Assembly: GCA_013399855.1 (NCBI GenBank)
Contig: VXAY01006826.1
Location: 124,001 to 188,000, forward strand
Length of the DNA stretch: 64,000 bases
Reading direction: 5' to 3'
DNA from: Oxyruncus cristatus
Taxonomy: Eukaryota > Chordata > Aves > Passeriformes > Cotingidae
The notes below the pieces were generated by a model. The model worked only from the letters and a program-made list of their open reading frames with translations, ran no database searches and had not been told where the DNA came from. Of the stretch, positions 12,897-25,335 are shown in pieces; position 1 is the stretch's first letter, and each line of letters begins with the position of its first letter. Both the position numbers and the translations under genes were made by a program.

Positions 12897-15390
12897 ATCA
12901 TTTAAATCAATCTTGAAGTTTCTGGCTTGCCTTGGTTTTAGTAGAAACACACTTTTTCTTTTTGAACTTAGTTAAACTTGACTTGCTGACATGCCTATTC
13001 TTTTATTTGCCAGATGGGACTAGCCTCAAAGGTACATATCTCTTTACTCAATACACATCTTTCAGCAGTTTTAGTGGTATTTAGTGAATAGTTTAATCTA
13101 AGGGATGTAGAAAGCACATTTTCGGTTGTGTTAAAATCATCTGGGAAGAGAAAAAAGTGACTGACACTAACTTTCCCACAAAACAGAAGCAAACTATTAA
13201 AAAATACATATTGCCAATATAAGGCAAAAGTATGGATGTCACAGGGTCACTATAAATGTCTTAATCCATAGAGAAAAGTGCAGGTTAAAGACAGTTTGGA
13301 CCTCCCATTGCTTGGTCAATTTTCCTTATGATGCCTTTGAAGAGCATAAGGTTCATTCTTATCCATCTTTTTTGCGAGCCAATCGTGCTTACAATTCTCA
13401 GAGAGCTCCAGATTATTTATTGGTTGTTTCTTAGACACTGTCCTAGAACAGACACTTCTTCTAGGTGGCTTCTGAATTATTTGCTGCCTATAGTGGTTGT
13501 AACTAATCTCATTGCTCTCCTTCCGGGACATTTGATAAAATACACCACTGTTTTTTAGCTGCAAAATGTAACTGTAAAAGTGCTAACCTGCATTCAGCAA
13601 ATGAATAGTTGCACTGGAGAGTTACCTAGGGATCAACTGTATGAATTAATGCAATCAAGAAAAAAAGGGGGAAACCAAGCTTTAGTTTATGCAAGAAAAA
13701 AAAGGCTGCAAAACTTATCTGCTGTGCCAGGGAGAGAAACTTGTCCCCAGAGTAGGTAAACTGAAAGGATCTCTTTATTTCTTATAGAGTTGTTTTAAAT
13801 TATTTCAGCATTGTTATTCCCATATAAAGCAGTGTAAAGAGACAACTGTCAGGTTGCAAATGCCTGGAGGCAGGGAAAGAGGAGGTCAGGCAGTCAGACA
13901 TCTTTTATGTTCCTCTTCTACATTAAAAAAAAAATGTAAGAATGACTATATTGCTCAGAACAATAAAGTCAACTTTATCCAGTATCCAGTGGACAGTAAC
14001 AGATGTGTCAGAAACAAGAGGGCAATAAACATAACAATCTCAGCTTATGGAAATCTATGACTTAGGGTCTCAGGAAGGCACTGTTTACATCTTTGTGTTT
14101 AATAACTTGGGCTGGATTTTTTATTATTATACCATGAATTTATTCATGATTTTTAACCTGTTTTATAAAGGGTTTTCTTAAGTTTTTGTAAACTAGAAGC
14201 CATTTTGTTCTTTCACAGTGAAAAAAGAAGAGTAAACACCAATTCTCAGCAGCCATAGGTGCACCCTGAACCTATTCAACTCCATTTTTATGACTTCTAT
14301 GTAATCTCCATTCCTTTCCCTGCCATTCCACATCTGGGCACCAAGATGACAGTCAATTGACCTACCCATGGTGATACTAAGGTCAATTTTCTGAGGAGCA
14401 AAAGCTTAATCACTAATTCTCCTAAGTAAGGTTATTCCTCTCTCAAGCTTGTTAATAGTGATATGTCATTACCTATGAACAGTATCCTGATCAAGGAAAT
14501 ATTGCAAAGAAGTCTGTCATTTCTTAGCAAAGGGCATAAAACATGTTGCTGACTGGTTGGAAATATGCCTCTACTGTATTTTCATGTGTTTAAACTGTAT
14601 TTTGGATAGCTCACACCCATGCAAACTAACAGGTGTTTGAAAAGCAATGGTGTATTAATAAAGCTCTGCATATAGCCTGCAGAAAACCTGAGGAGAAGGG
14701 TGAGGGAATCAGATTGGCAAAAACTCCTGAACTAGGAAGGCAGTGAAGTGAGACAGAGAAAGGGACACAAAAGCTTTTCTAGATAACTTACACATTCAAG
14801 ATTTGAGGGCCAAATAAACTGATGAATTACCGTAGAGAACTCAGGCACAATATATCCACAGTGATTAGCAAACAAGCTAATTTGTTCCTTCCTGGTAAGG
14901 AAAGGATGTTGTAAAAACTACAAAGTTCATTTGTTCTAAAAAAAACACAACTGCTTATTTTTTTAAGACATTCCAAGAATCCAAGTGACAAAAGTAAACA
15001 TCTACAGACTCTCCAGGCCTTATTTTATCTTGAACTTTTGCACAGCACTCATGAGATTACATCTAGACTAAAAGGAATTCTGAACTATGCTGCTGTGATT
15101 TTCAACTCCTGCCAAAGTCTTCTTCAAAATTCACAGCTCATTCAAACCTTCTGACTACTTAATAAACAAAACTTTGTATTATCACTATTATCACCTAATT
15201 AAAATATATCTCTTTCAGAGCTTTATTGGATAACATAAAATTCCAACTGCAAGTTTTTACAAAAATTGTTGTGCAGACATCGGCTAATTGCTCCTCTCAA
15301 GCTATAGTCCTCCTTTAAACTTGGAGCAGTTAAGCTACACATAAGTGATATCAATTACTTCTCTGTAAAAAAATTTCTACTGAAAAATCT
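12897..15390. other. unique DNA, no gene seen
   Basis: No gene or named repeat is evident. Open frames at about 13,316-13,564 on both strands mirror each other and lack recognisable domains. Short A runs occur near 13,660, 13,695 and 13,927. Confidence 0.55.
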
Positions 15391-15410
15391 TATATATATA
15401 TATATATATA
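15391..15410. repeat. (TA)10 microsatellite
   Basis: Ten uninterrupted TA units. Uninterrupted dinucleotide runs of this length are usually polymorphic in length. No gene is nearby. Confidence 0.97.
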
Positions 15411-15561
15411 GGCTAAGTTTTACAAAAAACATACTTCAGCCTACATCTTTATAACAAACTGTTAATTCTGCTTTTAACACTCTGTGATACCTGAAAGGGT
15501 TTCTTGTGCAATTGGAGGTAGCTTTTGTCATTTGAGACCGTGTTACTATTATTTGTTTCAG

Positions 15562-15695
15562 GAACAATATGATATCTATCACAATTTAAAACCAACTCCG
15601 AAGAAAACTCTTCTAAATTGTATCACTACAAAATCCACCAGCACAATGAAAGCCTTGTACTCTGAAGGCATACCTACTCACAGACTGCCTGCACT
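15562..15695 (+). other. exon-like segment, unidentified
   Basis: A good acceptor (ATTATTTGTTTCAG) is followed by 134 nt open in one frame, starting EQYDIYHNLKPTPKK. It then reaches either a donor-like GTAAGG at 15696 or, one base later, an in-frame TAA, so it could be read as internal or terminal. The translation is lysine- and threonine-rich and matches no family I recognise. One of three frames stays open over this length by chance fairly often, so confidence is low. Confidence 0.15.
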
Positions 15696-15932
15696 GTAAG
15701 GGAAGAAGAATAATTTTTGTGGTATGTTGAACATGCTTATTAATTGCAGTGGGTGTGTCAAGGGAGACACATAACAAAGACAAATGATGCCCAGCTATAC
15801 TTCTCACACATAATATATATGTTTGCCTTTCTGTCAGAGTCTCTGGGGGGAGAAAGAGGGAAGGGAGTCACCAGGTCTCCAACTAAAGAGTGAGGAGGAA
15901 AGTGGATACCTGTCAATTGCATGGAACGACAC

Positions 15933-15976
15933 AAAGAGGGTGATGGAAGTAGCAAGAAAGAGGGTGATGGAAGTAG
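15933..15976. repeat. 24-bp tandem duplication
   Basis: Two units start AAAGAGGGTGATGGAAGTAG at 15933 and 15957. The first 20 bases are identical and the last few diverge. This looks like a simple replication-slippage duplication in a purine-rich patch. Confidence 0.88.
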
Positions 15977-18900
15977 GTAAAGCTCAAACCAGTTTGACAG
16001 AAGGGGACTTGGAGAAAAATGTGACTGTCTAATCTATGCTTCATGTGAACACTGCCAATTTTCACTTTTGTGTGGCTCACTAAGGCTCAGACTGCTTCCA
16101 TCAATGTCACAAGGATAAATTCACAGCGATGAAATGTTGCAGAATAACTGTCTCTTTTAATGTAGGGGAGCTAGGTGCCACAGCTCAGTGTCAATGCAGT
16201 GCCTGTAGTCACACACACTGGAATGACAGGACAGTCCTGTACTGAACTGAAATCCCTGTAATTGAGATGGTTCTTCACCATAAAGGATGCAGGTCATAGC
16301 AGTTACATGTCAGAGAGGACAAGAGGCCAGATCTACAAACATAGTCACAGCAATTCTCAGTAGTAAACATCTACAATTCCATATAGCCCTGCTGCCAGTG
16401 GAGACTTCTCCCATTACAACAGATGGTTTCAGAAGGGAGCCAGGCTCTTGACAATGGGGCAGGATCCTTTAGTTTTGAAAAAGAGGGCAGAATCCCAACA
16501 CATGTCACAGCTTAGAGAGAGACACATTCCTCTATGGCAAGTTCACCAAAGATCACTAAAATGGCATAATTAATCCAAATTCAAATTAATATAATAAAGG
16601 AAAAATAAAAAAGACAACAATGGGAGACGGAACAGAAATAAGAACCATTTATATGCAATGCTCTCCCTGCCCACCTTTCCCCTGCAGGCAAGTCCTGGCT
16701 TTCATATAAGCTTAGGATTGTCTAAATTGCAGGGCAGCCCTGTCGACTCCACATTCCCACTCCAGACACTCCTTCCACCACGCTCTCCTCAAATGAGCAG
16801 CTGTGCACAACAGCAAACCCAAACTCTGCTCATCACAATAAGTGACAGAAAAATGTAACAGAATGAGGAGAGGAGTCAAGAGGGGCAACCAAGATCATCT
16901 AAGAGATGCCGTGAATCAGGAGAAATATGATGGAAGTGTATAAACAATGAATGCAATAGAGAAAGGTTTCATCCCTTTTCCTAAGTTACGAATTAAAGGG
17001 TAATGAATGGCAATAGTAAATGATGGATTCACAACAGATAGAGATGGTTCCTCACGTGTGTAGTCCAGCTTGTGCTGTGGATACAATAAAGACTGACTGG
17101 ATTCAAAGAGTGATAGAAAAATGTTCTTGGATTAAAAAAAAAAATCTATTTAGCAGCACTGAATATAAGGCAGTATTTCTGACTCAGGAGCTACAAAAAT
17201 CACCAATCATTGGTTGTTTGGAGAATATTTGGATAAAATATCATACTTGTGTGTCTCTTGTACTTTTCCCTACATTTCAGTGACAGAGTCACTGGACCAT
17301 CAAGAACAGGAAACTAAGATCAACTAAGAAAAGCCAGGCACATGGTCTTGGGAAAAAAATTAATTTCTGTTTATCAAACATTTTTTAAAAAAAGATTTGT
17401 TACATATGAAACCTCAGACCCACTGGATTGCTAATCCAATGGAAATAGGAGGGTGTCACGTATCCCTGTTCAGAGACCAGCAGAATAGCTCTCTCTTGAA
17501 AGTAAGAATTGACACTACTAAGCTTTTTCTTATTAAAAAATAGAGGTCTGTTTTATTTCATCAAAGGCAATCATTGTGGTTCAGAATGAGCCTGAATCCT
17601 TCTTGGATTTTTGTTAAATAACCATGGAAGGATTTGAGGAAATCAAAAAGCTTGATTCCAGGGTGACTGTCAGAGTGGAACAAGAGGGAAGCATTGAATG
17701 ACTAACTAACTAATAACATGAAAGGGGAAGGAAGGAATCAGGACAATATGACACTTTTATGGTGTTTGGGAAACTTAAACTGAAGACCCCCTTACAATAA
17801 AAATCAGCAAAAAGGCATCTAAAGGGACTAAGAAGAGAAAAGTAGAGGAAACGGAAAAATATTGATCTTAAGACAGTCTTTGTCTCTCTGTTAGGAGATT
17901 AAAAAATAGTGTATTATGAATCTATTTATTTATGCGTTTAATTTTCTTTAGAATAACATTTACAAAGATGGAGAAGTCTTTACATCAAAGAAGCAAGGAC
18001 AAAAATACTTGCACGCAACACCTGCACACAACAACATCAACAGTGCCAGCAGAACAACTCTCTTAACACACACAGACTCTCAAGAATCTTAATCAAGAAT
18101 CTCAAGAATCATTTTAATTTTTACAATGTCTAAGGGATTTTTCTGCTGTATTTACATCCATCTTTGATAAATAAGGTCACTATTGGGCTATTCCCTCCAT
18201 TTTTTCTTATTGGGCTTAAACTATCCCCTTCCTCTTTTTCCCTTACATTTCTATATCATTGATGATGATTTTCTTTCTGCACCTCTCTCTGATTATACCT
18301 TAATCAGCCAGGAATGTCTTGACAAATACGTTCATTCAGGTTGTTAAATTTCTACGTTCTCCCAATCATTTCAGGAATTTCAGTCCCAGATTGTAGTCTG
18401 GTCCATTTACAAGTCCTTTACAAACCAAAATAGCCAAAAAACCTTCCTCTCAGAGGAAGATATATAGCAGCTGACATCACTGGTTTCTGAGTGAGGAATT
18501 TGAAGATAAAGATTTAGAAAATGAAATGCTGAAGTACTTGAATAAATTCTTCTGGAATTTCACAAGCAAAATTAGTTTTATTCCAAGATCACATATGCCA
18601 ATTCACCAGGGGGAGTTATTATTTTTATCTTTTTCAATGGTCTAGCATTAGATTAGTATCTAATTTCATGACATTTAATTTGGAAATGTCTTCTTACAAG
18701 GTTTCTGCGAAGGCCATCTTTTGGTTTTGCACTGGGGAAGTATTTTTTTTCCTTGTGTATAAACTTTGACTCTTTGTGATGCCAGACTGCCTTTGAATGC
18801 TTTGTTCTTTAAACATTTTGCTGCCCACCATTTTTAGAACTTTCCTGTTTATTCCGTTTATTCCTTTTCTTTTTTTTTGTTTAATTTCTGGAGGTTTCTC

Positions 18901-20705
18901 CAACTTAGTATTTATAAAGGTTTAATGTCAGAAAATATGCATGATTACTGGATTGCACAAACAGAAAACCAAGCAGTGCACACAATTAAAGTCCTCCCCT
19001 AACTGTTATTATGAAGGGACCAGGCGAAGTTTTCAAGTGCTGCTCATCACTTCATCACCGTGGCAACTGCTGTGCTAGCCTCCTTGAAAAGCAGACAAAT
19101 CAAAAATATTAGAAGTAATGGCAGTACTTTGACAAAAAAGGCAAGTTTAGCTGCTATCACATTTCCCAGGGATGTCAGTGGTGTAATACTACAGCATCCT
19201 GCAACACCAGCATAATCTCAGAAGCAACAGCCTGTAGCTGTTGCTACAGCCCCTTAGCTCATATAAAATTGCAGACTAAAGGCCCTTTGGATATTTCATT
19301 ATAGGTAACAGTAAATAAGGCTAATTAAGGGAAATCTCATGTTCCCATTACCCAGTCTTTTAGGAACAACAAGGCCTAAAACTGTCATACTGTATAAGTC
19401 ATGAGTTCTGCAAGTCTTAATTTTAAAATTATTTATGATTTTCCTGTCAAAACATGTCCCTCTACAAACTAAATTATTGTTGTGAGCAGAAAAACATGAT
19501 GTTTAACTCATAGAAAGAAACCAAATGGAAAATTTAGACTTCCTTTTAGCAGTAAATAACATTTTAAGAAGTGGCATAGAGCACATTTCAGCAATCACCA
19601 CAGGCTAAAGAAGGAAACAAAGCTCAGTGAAGCAATCCAGGGGATTGATTCATGAGGCTTGCATACTAGTAAAGCCTGGCTTGTACCCTGTCTGGAGTTA
19701 GAAGTAAAAATAAAAGCAACCACTTCATCTTCCTATAATATCAAAAAACACCAGTTATGTTCCCATACGGAGAAAGCAGCAAAGATTTTGGGCAGCTATA
19801 TTAATATGACAACAGAAAACCGGGGTAGCAAGGTTTCTCTGTTCAAGGGTAACAATGGGAGATGAAAGCAGAAAATTTCATGGAAACAGAGATACATTTG
19901 GTGGTAACAACTGGAAAAGGTAATCCCTGCCCCTGTGGCACTGAAACAGTGTTTTCACTTTTTAACACCTCCAGAACATGGAGTACTTTCCAAAGAGCCC
20001 TGTTGTATCCCATAGAGCCAAACTGGGTAGATTCGTACTTTTTTTTTTTCTTACCAGCTGCCTAGGTGAAGCAGTTTATTTCATTAGTTAAACACTTTAA
20101 CAAATATAGTATTTACAGCAAAAGCATTTTGAAAATCTAGGAATCTGCTGAGACAGTATTGCTAAGTCTGACTGAAGATGCAATTCCACAAGAAAACAGA
20201 GCCCCTAGTCATGTAGAACAAGAGATGCAGCGGCCTCTCTCCAAGTTTAAGTGTTTTCTGGAGTCCATCTTTCCTCTTCCTAATGTAGCATCAAAGGATA
20301 ACAAATATAACATTTTATTATGTAACTATGTTAATAACATCTTCTTCGCTGCTTCACTCCTGTATTTTTGTTCTGTCTCACGCACAGAGAAATTTCTGTT
20401 CAAAGCAGTATACATTAAGTAAACTTAATGATTATTGTGTCAGCTTTTTTTCACAGTCTCTGAACATGTCACAAGTTCTATTGACTTTCAATTAATGATT
20501 TTATAGCAATTGATAATCATTTCCTTAAATGATAAGCAAATGCCATTTATATGCTAAACTCACTGAACAACACTGAGTAAAGCAGTTACCAACCAGCCCA
20601 CTCAGCACTCAGAGAGCTGTAGCTTCTGTTCCAAACCTGCTGTTCAGCAGTTTCCCAATGTTTCCAAAATTTTCTCATGGTAGTTTCATAATTTTCAATT
20701 GACAG
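15977..20705. other. unique DNA, no gene seen
   Basis: No recognisable gene. A small inverted repeat at about 17,420-17,442 (CACTGGATT, loop GCT, AATCCAATG, with one mismatch) is too short to call a structure. Near 18,080-18,115 the motif CAAGAATC recurs several times as a short degenerate repeat. Open frames of up to about 87 codons show no domains. Confidence 0.55.
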
Positions 20706-20822
20706 AAATCATGGAATGATTCAGGTTCCAAAATACCTCTAAGATCATCAAGTCCAACTATTAACACTGCCAAGTTCACCATTAAACTATGCTCCCAAGT
20801 GTCACACCTACATGCAGCTCTA
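20706..20822 (-). mobile_element. CR1 LINE, 3' end fragment (minus strand)
   Basis: On the plus strand it reads as the reverse complement of a CR1 tail: AATCATGGAATGATTCAGGT, then CCTCTAAGATCATCAAGTCC, then 'ccaactattaacactgcc' and 'accattaaactatgctccc'. This is the 'loss-of-GGT, AAGATCATC' CR1 subfamily type, different from the tails at 4,954 and 61,701. It is strongly decayed and truncated; homology fades after about 20,822. Confidence 0.85.
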
Positions 20823-23800
20823 CTGCAAAAAATGGGCAGTCTTGTCCTCCCTCATGCTGCCAGGTTCTTGTTTCTCTCCTTCTCCCCCAGTTCCTATGTC
20901 AACTTAACCACTCAAGTCATCAAACCCATCCTGACTGTTGAGATAGGTTAACATAGTCTCTAGTGTGGTATTTTTCCAGGTTCAGACCAGTCCATAGGAG
21001 GTCTCTGGTGTGGCTACCTGAATGGCTGCACCAAGGCTTTTACCTAGTGATTGGGTAAAAAAACCACCTTGACTGAGTGGAGGAGGAGAAAAGCGCTGAA
21101 CTAGCAGAAGGTAAGCAGAAATAACATGGGGCTTGAAAAGGAGGTATGGCTTCTTTTTGATGACAAGACCAGAATTCTTAAATTGCTTGAGAAGCAATGG
21201 TGTAAAGTATAATCTAGGCATGAAAGTTTGTGTTTCTCCTGATGTCTCCAGTGAACAGCAAGAATTCAAAACTCTTGGGAGAAGCAAGGATATTCAAGCT
21301 AAAAATCTAGGAAAGAGGCCAGGGGCAGTCGCTTCTGAGAGCAGTGATCATTTGCAGAGTCCACTCTGATGGTACAATTTGTATTTGTTAATTTTATCAA
21401 GCCCTAGAAATAGTGAAACATAAGAGTGTGGTACATAAAGGACCAAAAATAGTGGTTTTCAATATCTGTGTCTGGTTGCCAAAACTTCTCATGCAAATCA
21501 GTTACCTCTAGAAAGTGATGTTTGCCTGCACTATAGGCTAACAGCAATCCAGTCCATATAAACAAATAGATATAATTACAGATTCAGTAGAGGAGTAGCA
21601 GTGCACGTTCACTTCCAGCAATCAGAACTGTGTTCATAACTGACTTCCCCCTCCCCAAGGATTTCCATTGCATTTACTGCTTTATTTCTTAAAGCTCTAA
21701 AAGCAGAGATGCCCTTTCCTTTGCTTTACTTCTCTATTTTTTTTTCTTATGTGTAACAAAGGAGTTACAAAAACTATGAGAGAATTAGTAATAGGGGAGC
21801 CTGATTATAGTTACAAAATAATTATCATTTCCGAAAGTTTGACTTCGTAGTTCTGCTTCAACTGACAAATTAGCCATAATGATCCAATCACATCCCATTG
21901 GAGGTTGAAAAGTTGTGTTCAGATGATTTTTTTTTTTTTTAACAGCAATCTTTTTTTTGCCCCAATTGGGGCATCAATGAAGATCTCTTTCTATTACTAG
22001 CATTAAACATTTTTACCTCAAGACCAATAAAAAGAGAAGATGATTTGAGAACTTTAGTCTTCCTGAAGTAGCAAAATTCACAGCCCTTTCAGCTAATGGA
22101 ATTGAATGGGGAGCACTCTACACCTCGTAGAAACTGAAATGTGCAGAAAACAAGCAATATAGGACAGAAAGAGTTAAAAAAAAAAAAAATCCACTTCCCA
22201 AAGAGATGGGGAAATCTACCTTCATTTTGCAGTTTCTTTCACTCTGGGAAGAAAACGTTTGAGTGGGACAGAGCTGGAAATAGAAACATTCTTGTTTTAA
22301 AAGGCTTGCAACACTGGAAAAGAATATCACAGCTAAGTCCCTTCTGCCTGCACCAAGAATCAAGGGAAAAGTCTACTTCTTCCTGCCAATTAAAATTTGT
22401 GGTTTTCTTTTGTAACCTTAACAAAGTCACTTCCATAGAGGTTTTATAGTGTTTTGCTGCCTCTGGGTCTCCAAGGAAAAGGAAGCTAAACACCTCACTT
22501 TCACTATTCTGCATGTTTTAAATTTGTCTGAGTTCCTTAAGAGCATTTTAAAAGGCAAGAGACAAAATTATGAGACTGAACAAAATCCGAGGACAACAAT
22601 TTAAAAGGTGTATAAAATGCACCTGAAATAATTTCTTGGATGCATTGCCTAAGAAGGATACATTTATTCCTGAACTTTCCTCCAGGAGGTTCCCAAGACC
22701 TTGCATGAGAAGGAACGTATGCTCCTCTGCAGTTGTTTTAGTGTAATGTCAGTAACATTGTGTGACCATCAGTATCCTAGTGTTTTCCTACATGTGTGCT
22801 GTAGGCGAGTGAGAATAACAGGAATCCTTCCTGTTTTGCCTCCGAGCTTCTTCTACCACTGTGTTTGTATGACCATTCTCCCCATCTGAAACCAAAAAGA
22901 AAACAGAAAAAGAGTACAGCACCACTGAAGAACCCAAGTTATAAGACTTACTCCTCAGCAGCGCCTTTTAAATGTTTTGAGGCATCTTGAAAACGTATAG
23001 CTCAAGGAAAAATCATTTAGAAGAAACAGCATTTAGATAAACCAGACAGCCATGAATAGCCAGTTGAACCACAATCTCACAATATTTTCTGTAAAGTGAA
23101 TTAGGGAGAAGCAATGTGGTTTTTACATCTGTTGGTAATACAGTCAATATTTCTAGTTAGAGCTGTAAAAAAAGCATCAACCTTGTGTGTGTTAGGAAAA
23201 AGAATATTCAGAACAGAACCTCACCTCCATTTAGCTCTAAATGACTAACAGCAGGACTCTAGGATATGCATAAGAATCAATGTATTATTTAAATTGGGGT
23301 TTTTTTCTGTAAAGGTTTTGAAAGTATTCTCCAACTACATTACTAGCATAAATTTCAATTTTATTACATCTATCTTAAGATGTGACAAAACACTTCTTGT
23401 AGGTATATTAACAAGGTATATTCCCAGGCAAACAACGCTTACTCATTTATAGCACAAATTACAGTCTGCCCAGGTCTCTTGCCTCCATATTGGTTGAGTT
23501 CTGTGGATAGCCTTGCAGTGCAGTAAAGAAACCTGTTCAATTTTTCACTTACAGATAACTAAAAATTTGTTAAGGTATAAAATGAGGTATAATGATCAAA
23601 GGAAACACCTAGGAAACTCAAATTTTAATTGATACCAAACTGAATTCACAAGTTTTGCCACCCACACAATACCTTAAAGAGTCTGTCTCCTTGAGATCAG
23701 TGGCCTCTGGGCTTATGCCAGCATGCAATCAAAATTCTCATTTACTTCCAGCACTTAATTTAAAAATAAAGGTATGAATTCTAGCATTTAATAATTTTCT

Positions 23801-25281
23801 TCTGATTACCCATAAATCTTTATACTATTCATTCTTAATCAGCTTTAGAAGCTGGAACATTTTCTGCACAATTGTCTCTCTTACTTCAATAAACAAGAAT
23901 CAATACATGTTTCCATTCTCTTTCTCCTATTTACTGCTCCAGTTAGTCTGCTCTGTCCTCTGTTTTTATTAAGTTTTGCTTTATTTCTGAGATTAAATTC
24001 ACAAACTTAGCAAATGATGAGGTTGTCTCTTGTTTCAGTTCCTTAATTTCCCTCCTAAATTATCTGGCAGACCCTGGGGTGCTGGAGTGGTCCACCGTAT
24101 CTTTTTCTTGCTGTTGTTCATTCTTCCATTACTTTGAATTAAAAAGTAAAAGTTTTCTCACTAATCATGTTGTTTTATTAACCGTATTGGTGTCTCAGCT
24201 TTTCTCTGATGACTGTCACCTTTCATTAAAAAGTAGGGCCTGATTTTTAAGGCTTATACACAGGTCAGACGATTAAATGTCTTTGGTCTTTGAAATTTTA
24301 CTGGACACATTCAGTGCTGCATTGAGTCACATAAACCTGGTCTTTCTGCAGAAAGGAATACAATTCTCCCTCTACCTGCTTCCCCTTTACATCACAGCAA
24401 TTGAAGGTCACATTTCTTATGACATGCACCCATGTTACCCCAAAGATTTATTTGAATTCCAACATCTGAAACAGTCTTTGTTCAGATCTCACTGTGAAAG
24501 AACTGTGCTGCTGTCTAGTGTAATATCACAACTGCACAGTCTTATGGTGTAGAGAACACATTGGAAATATCACAGGTTCAAACACAAAGTTCAGTCATGG
24601 ATCTCCCACCCTGTCCCTCAGACATCAGCAGGGAATCATTTTCAAGGCAACTGGAGTGTTTGTGTGCTTCCCCCATGACTGCCAAAGAGCTTCTCACTTC
24701 TGCTGATATCTTAGCAATATTTGTCCTCCTCTGGGGAAGGAAGGTAGGAAAAACGCGAAAAACTGCCTGCAGGCTCATCCATTCACCCAAACAAAAAGGT
24801 ATGTCTGAAAAGCTGAATTTGCAACCATCTGTGCCTATAATCTACTCCACTTACAATCGAGAGAAGAATCCCTAGAATTTCCTAAACATTAACAGGTAGA
24901 CTAGAAGCCATTGTAAGATAGAATAACAAAATCCACAAATTTCCTTGGCCAAGCTGTTTAATAAGAAAGAAAGCAAAGAAAGTCACCAGCTCTTACTTTT
25001 CAAAGTCACAGAAGAGTGTACCAGATTTATTTTTCTATTATCACAGTGGTTGCTTGCCATTTCTTTCTCTTACTATCCTTCAGAGCTAAGAAGTTACTGG
25101 GTCAAATTGCTTTAGTCAGAAATGGGTTACTGTGCCTTTGTCAATTTGCCATTTCTTTCCTTCAGTCTTCTGTTTACTCATTCAACTTTTCTCCCCAGAA
25201 GCAAGTCAAGAAATCTTGCATTATCTCTAATCTTTTATGAACGACAATCACCTCTTTTAAAGTAGCTTCCAAATCTGTGCC

Positions 25282-25335
25282 CATTTTGTATGCAGAGGGA
25301 TTTTCCCAATCCATACTCATTTTGTATGCACAGGG
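25282..25335. repeat. imperfect 36-bp-period tandem repeat
   Basis: CATTTTGTATGCAGAGGG at 25282 recurs as CATTTTGTATGCACAGGG at 25318 with one mismatch in 18. The flanking bases of each unit are more diverged. This is an ordinary old local duplication. Confidence 0.75.

Noticed and set aside
24277..24875. Two adjacent plus-strand open frames suggesting a split gene
   Set aside because: Different frames, no recognisable domain, and the apparent acceptor before the second lacks a pyrimidine tract.
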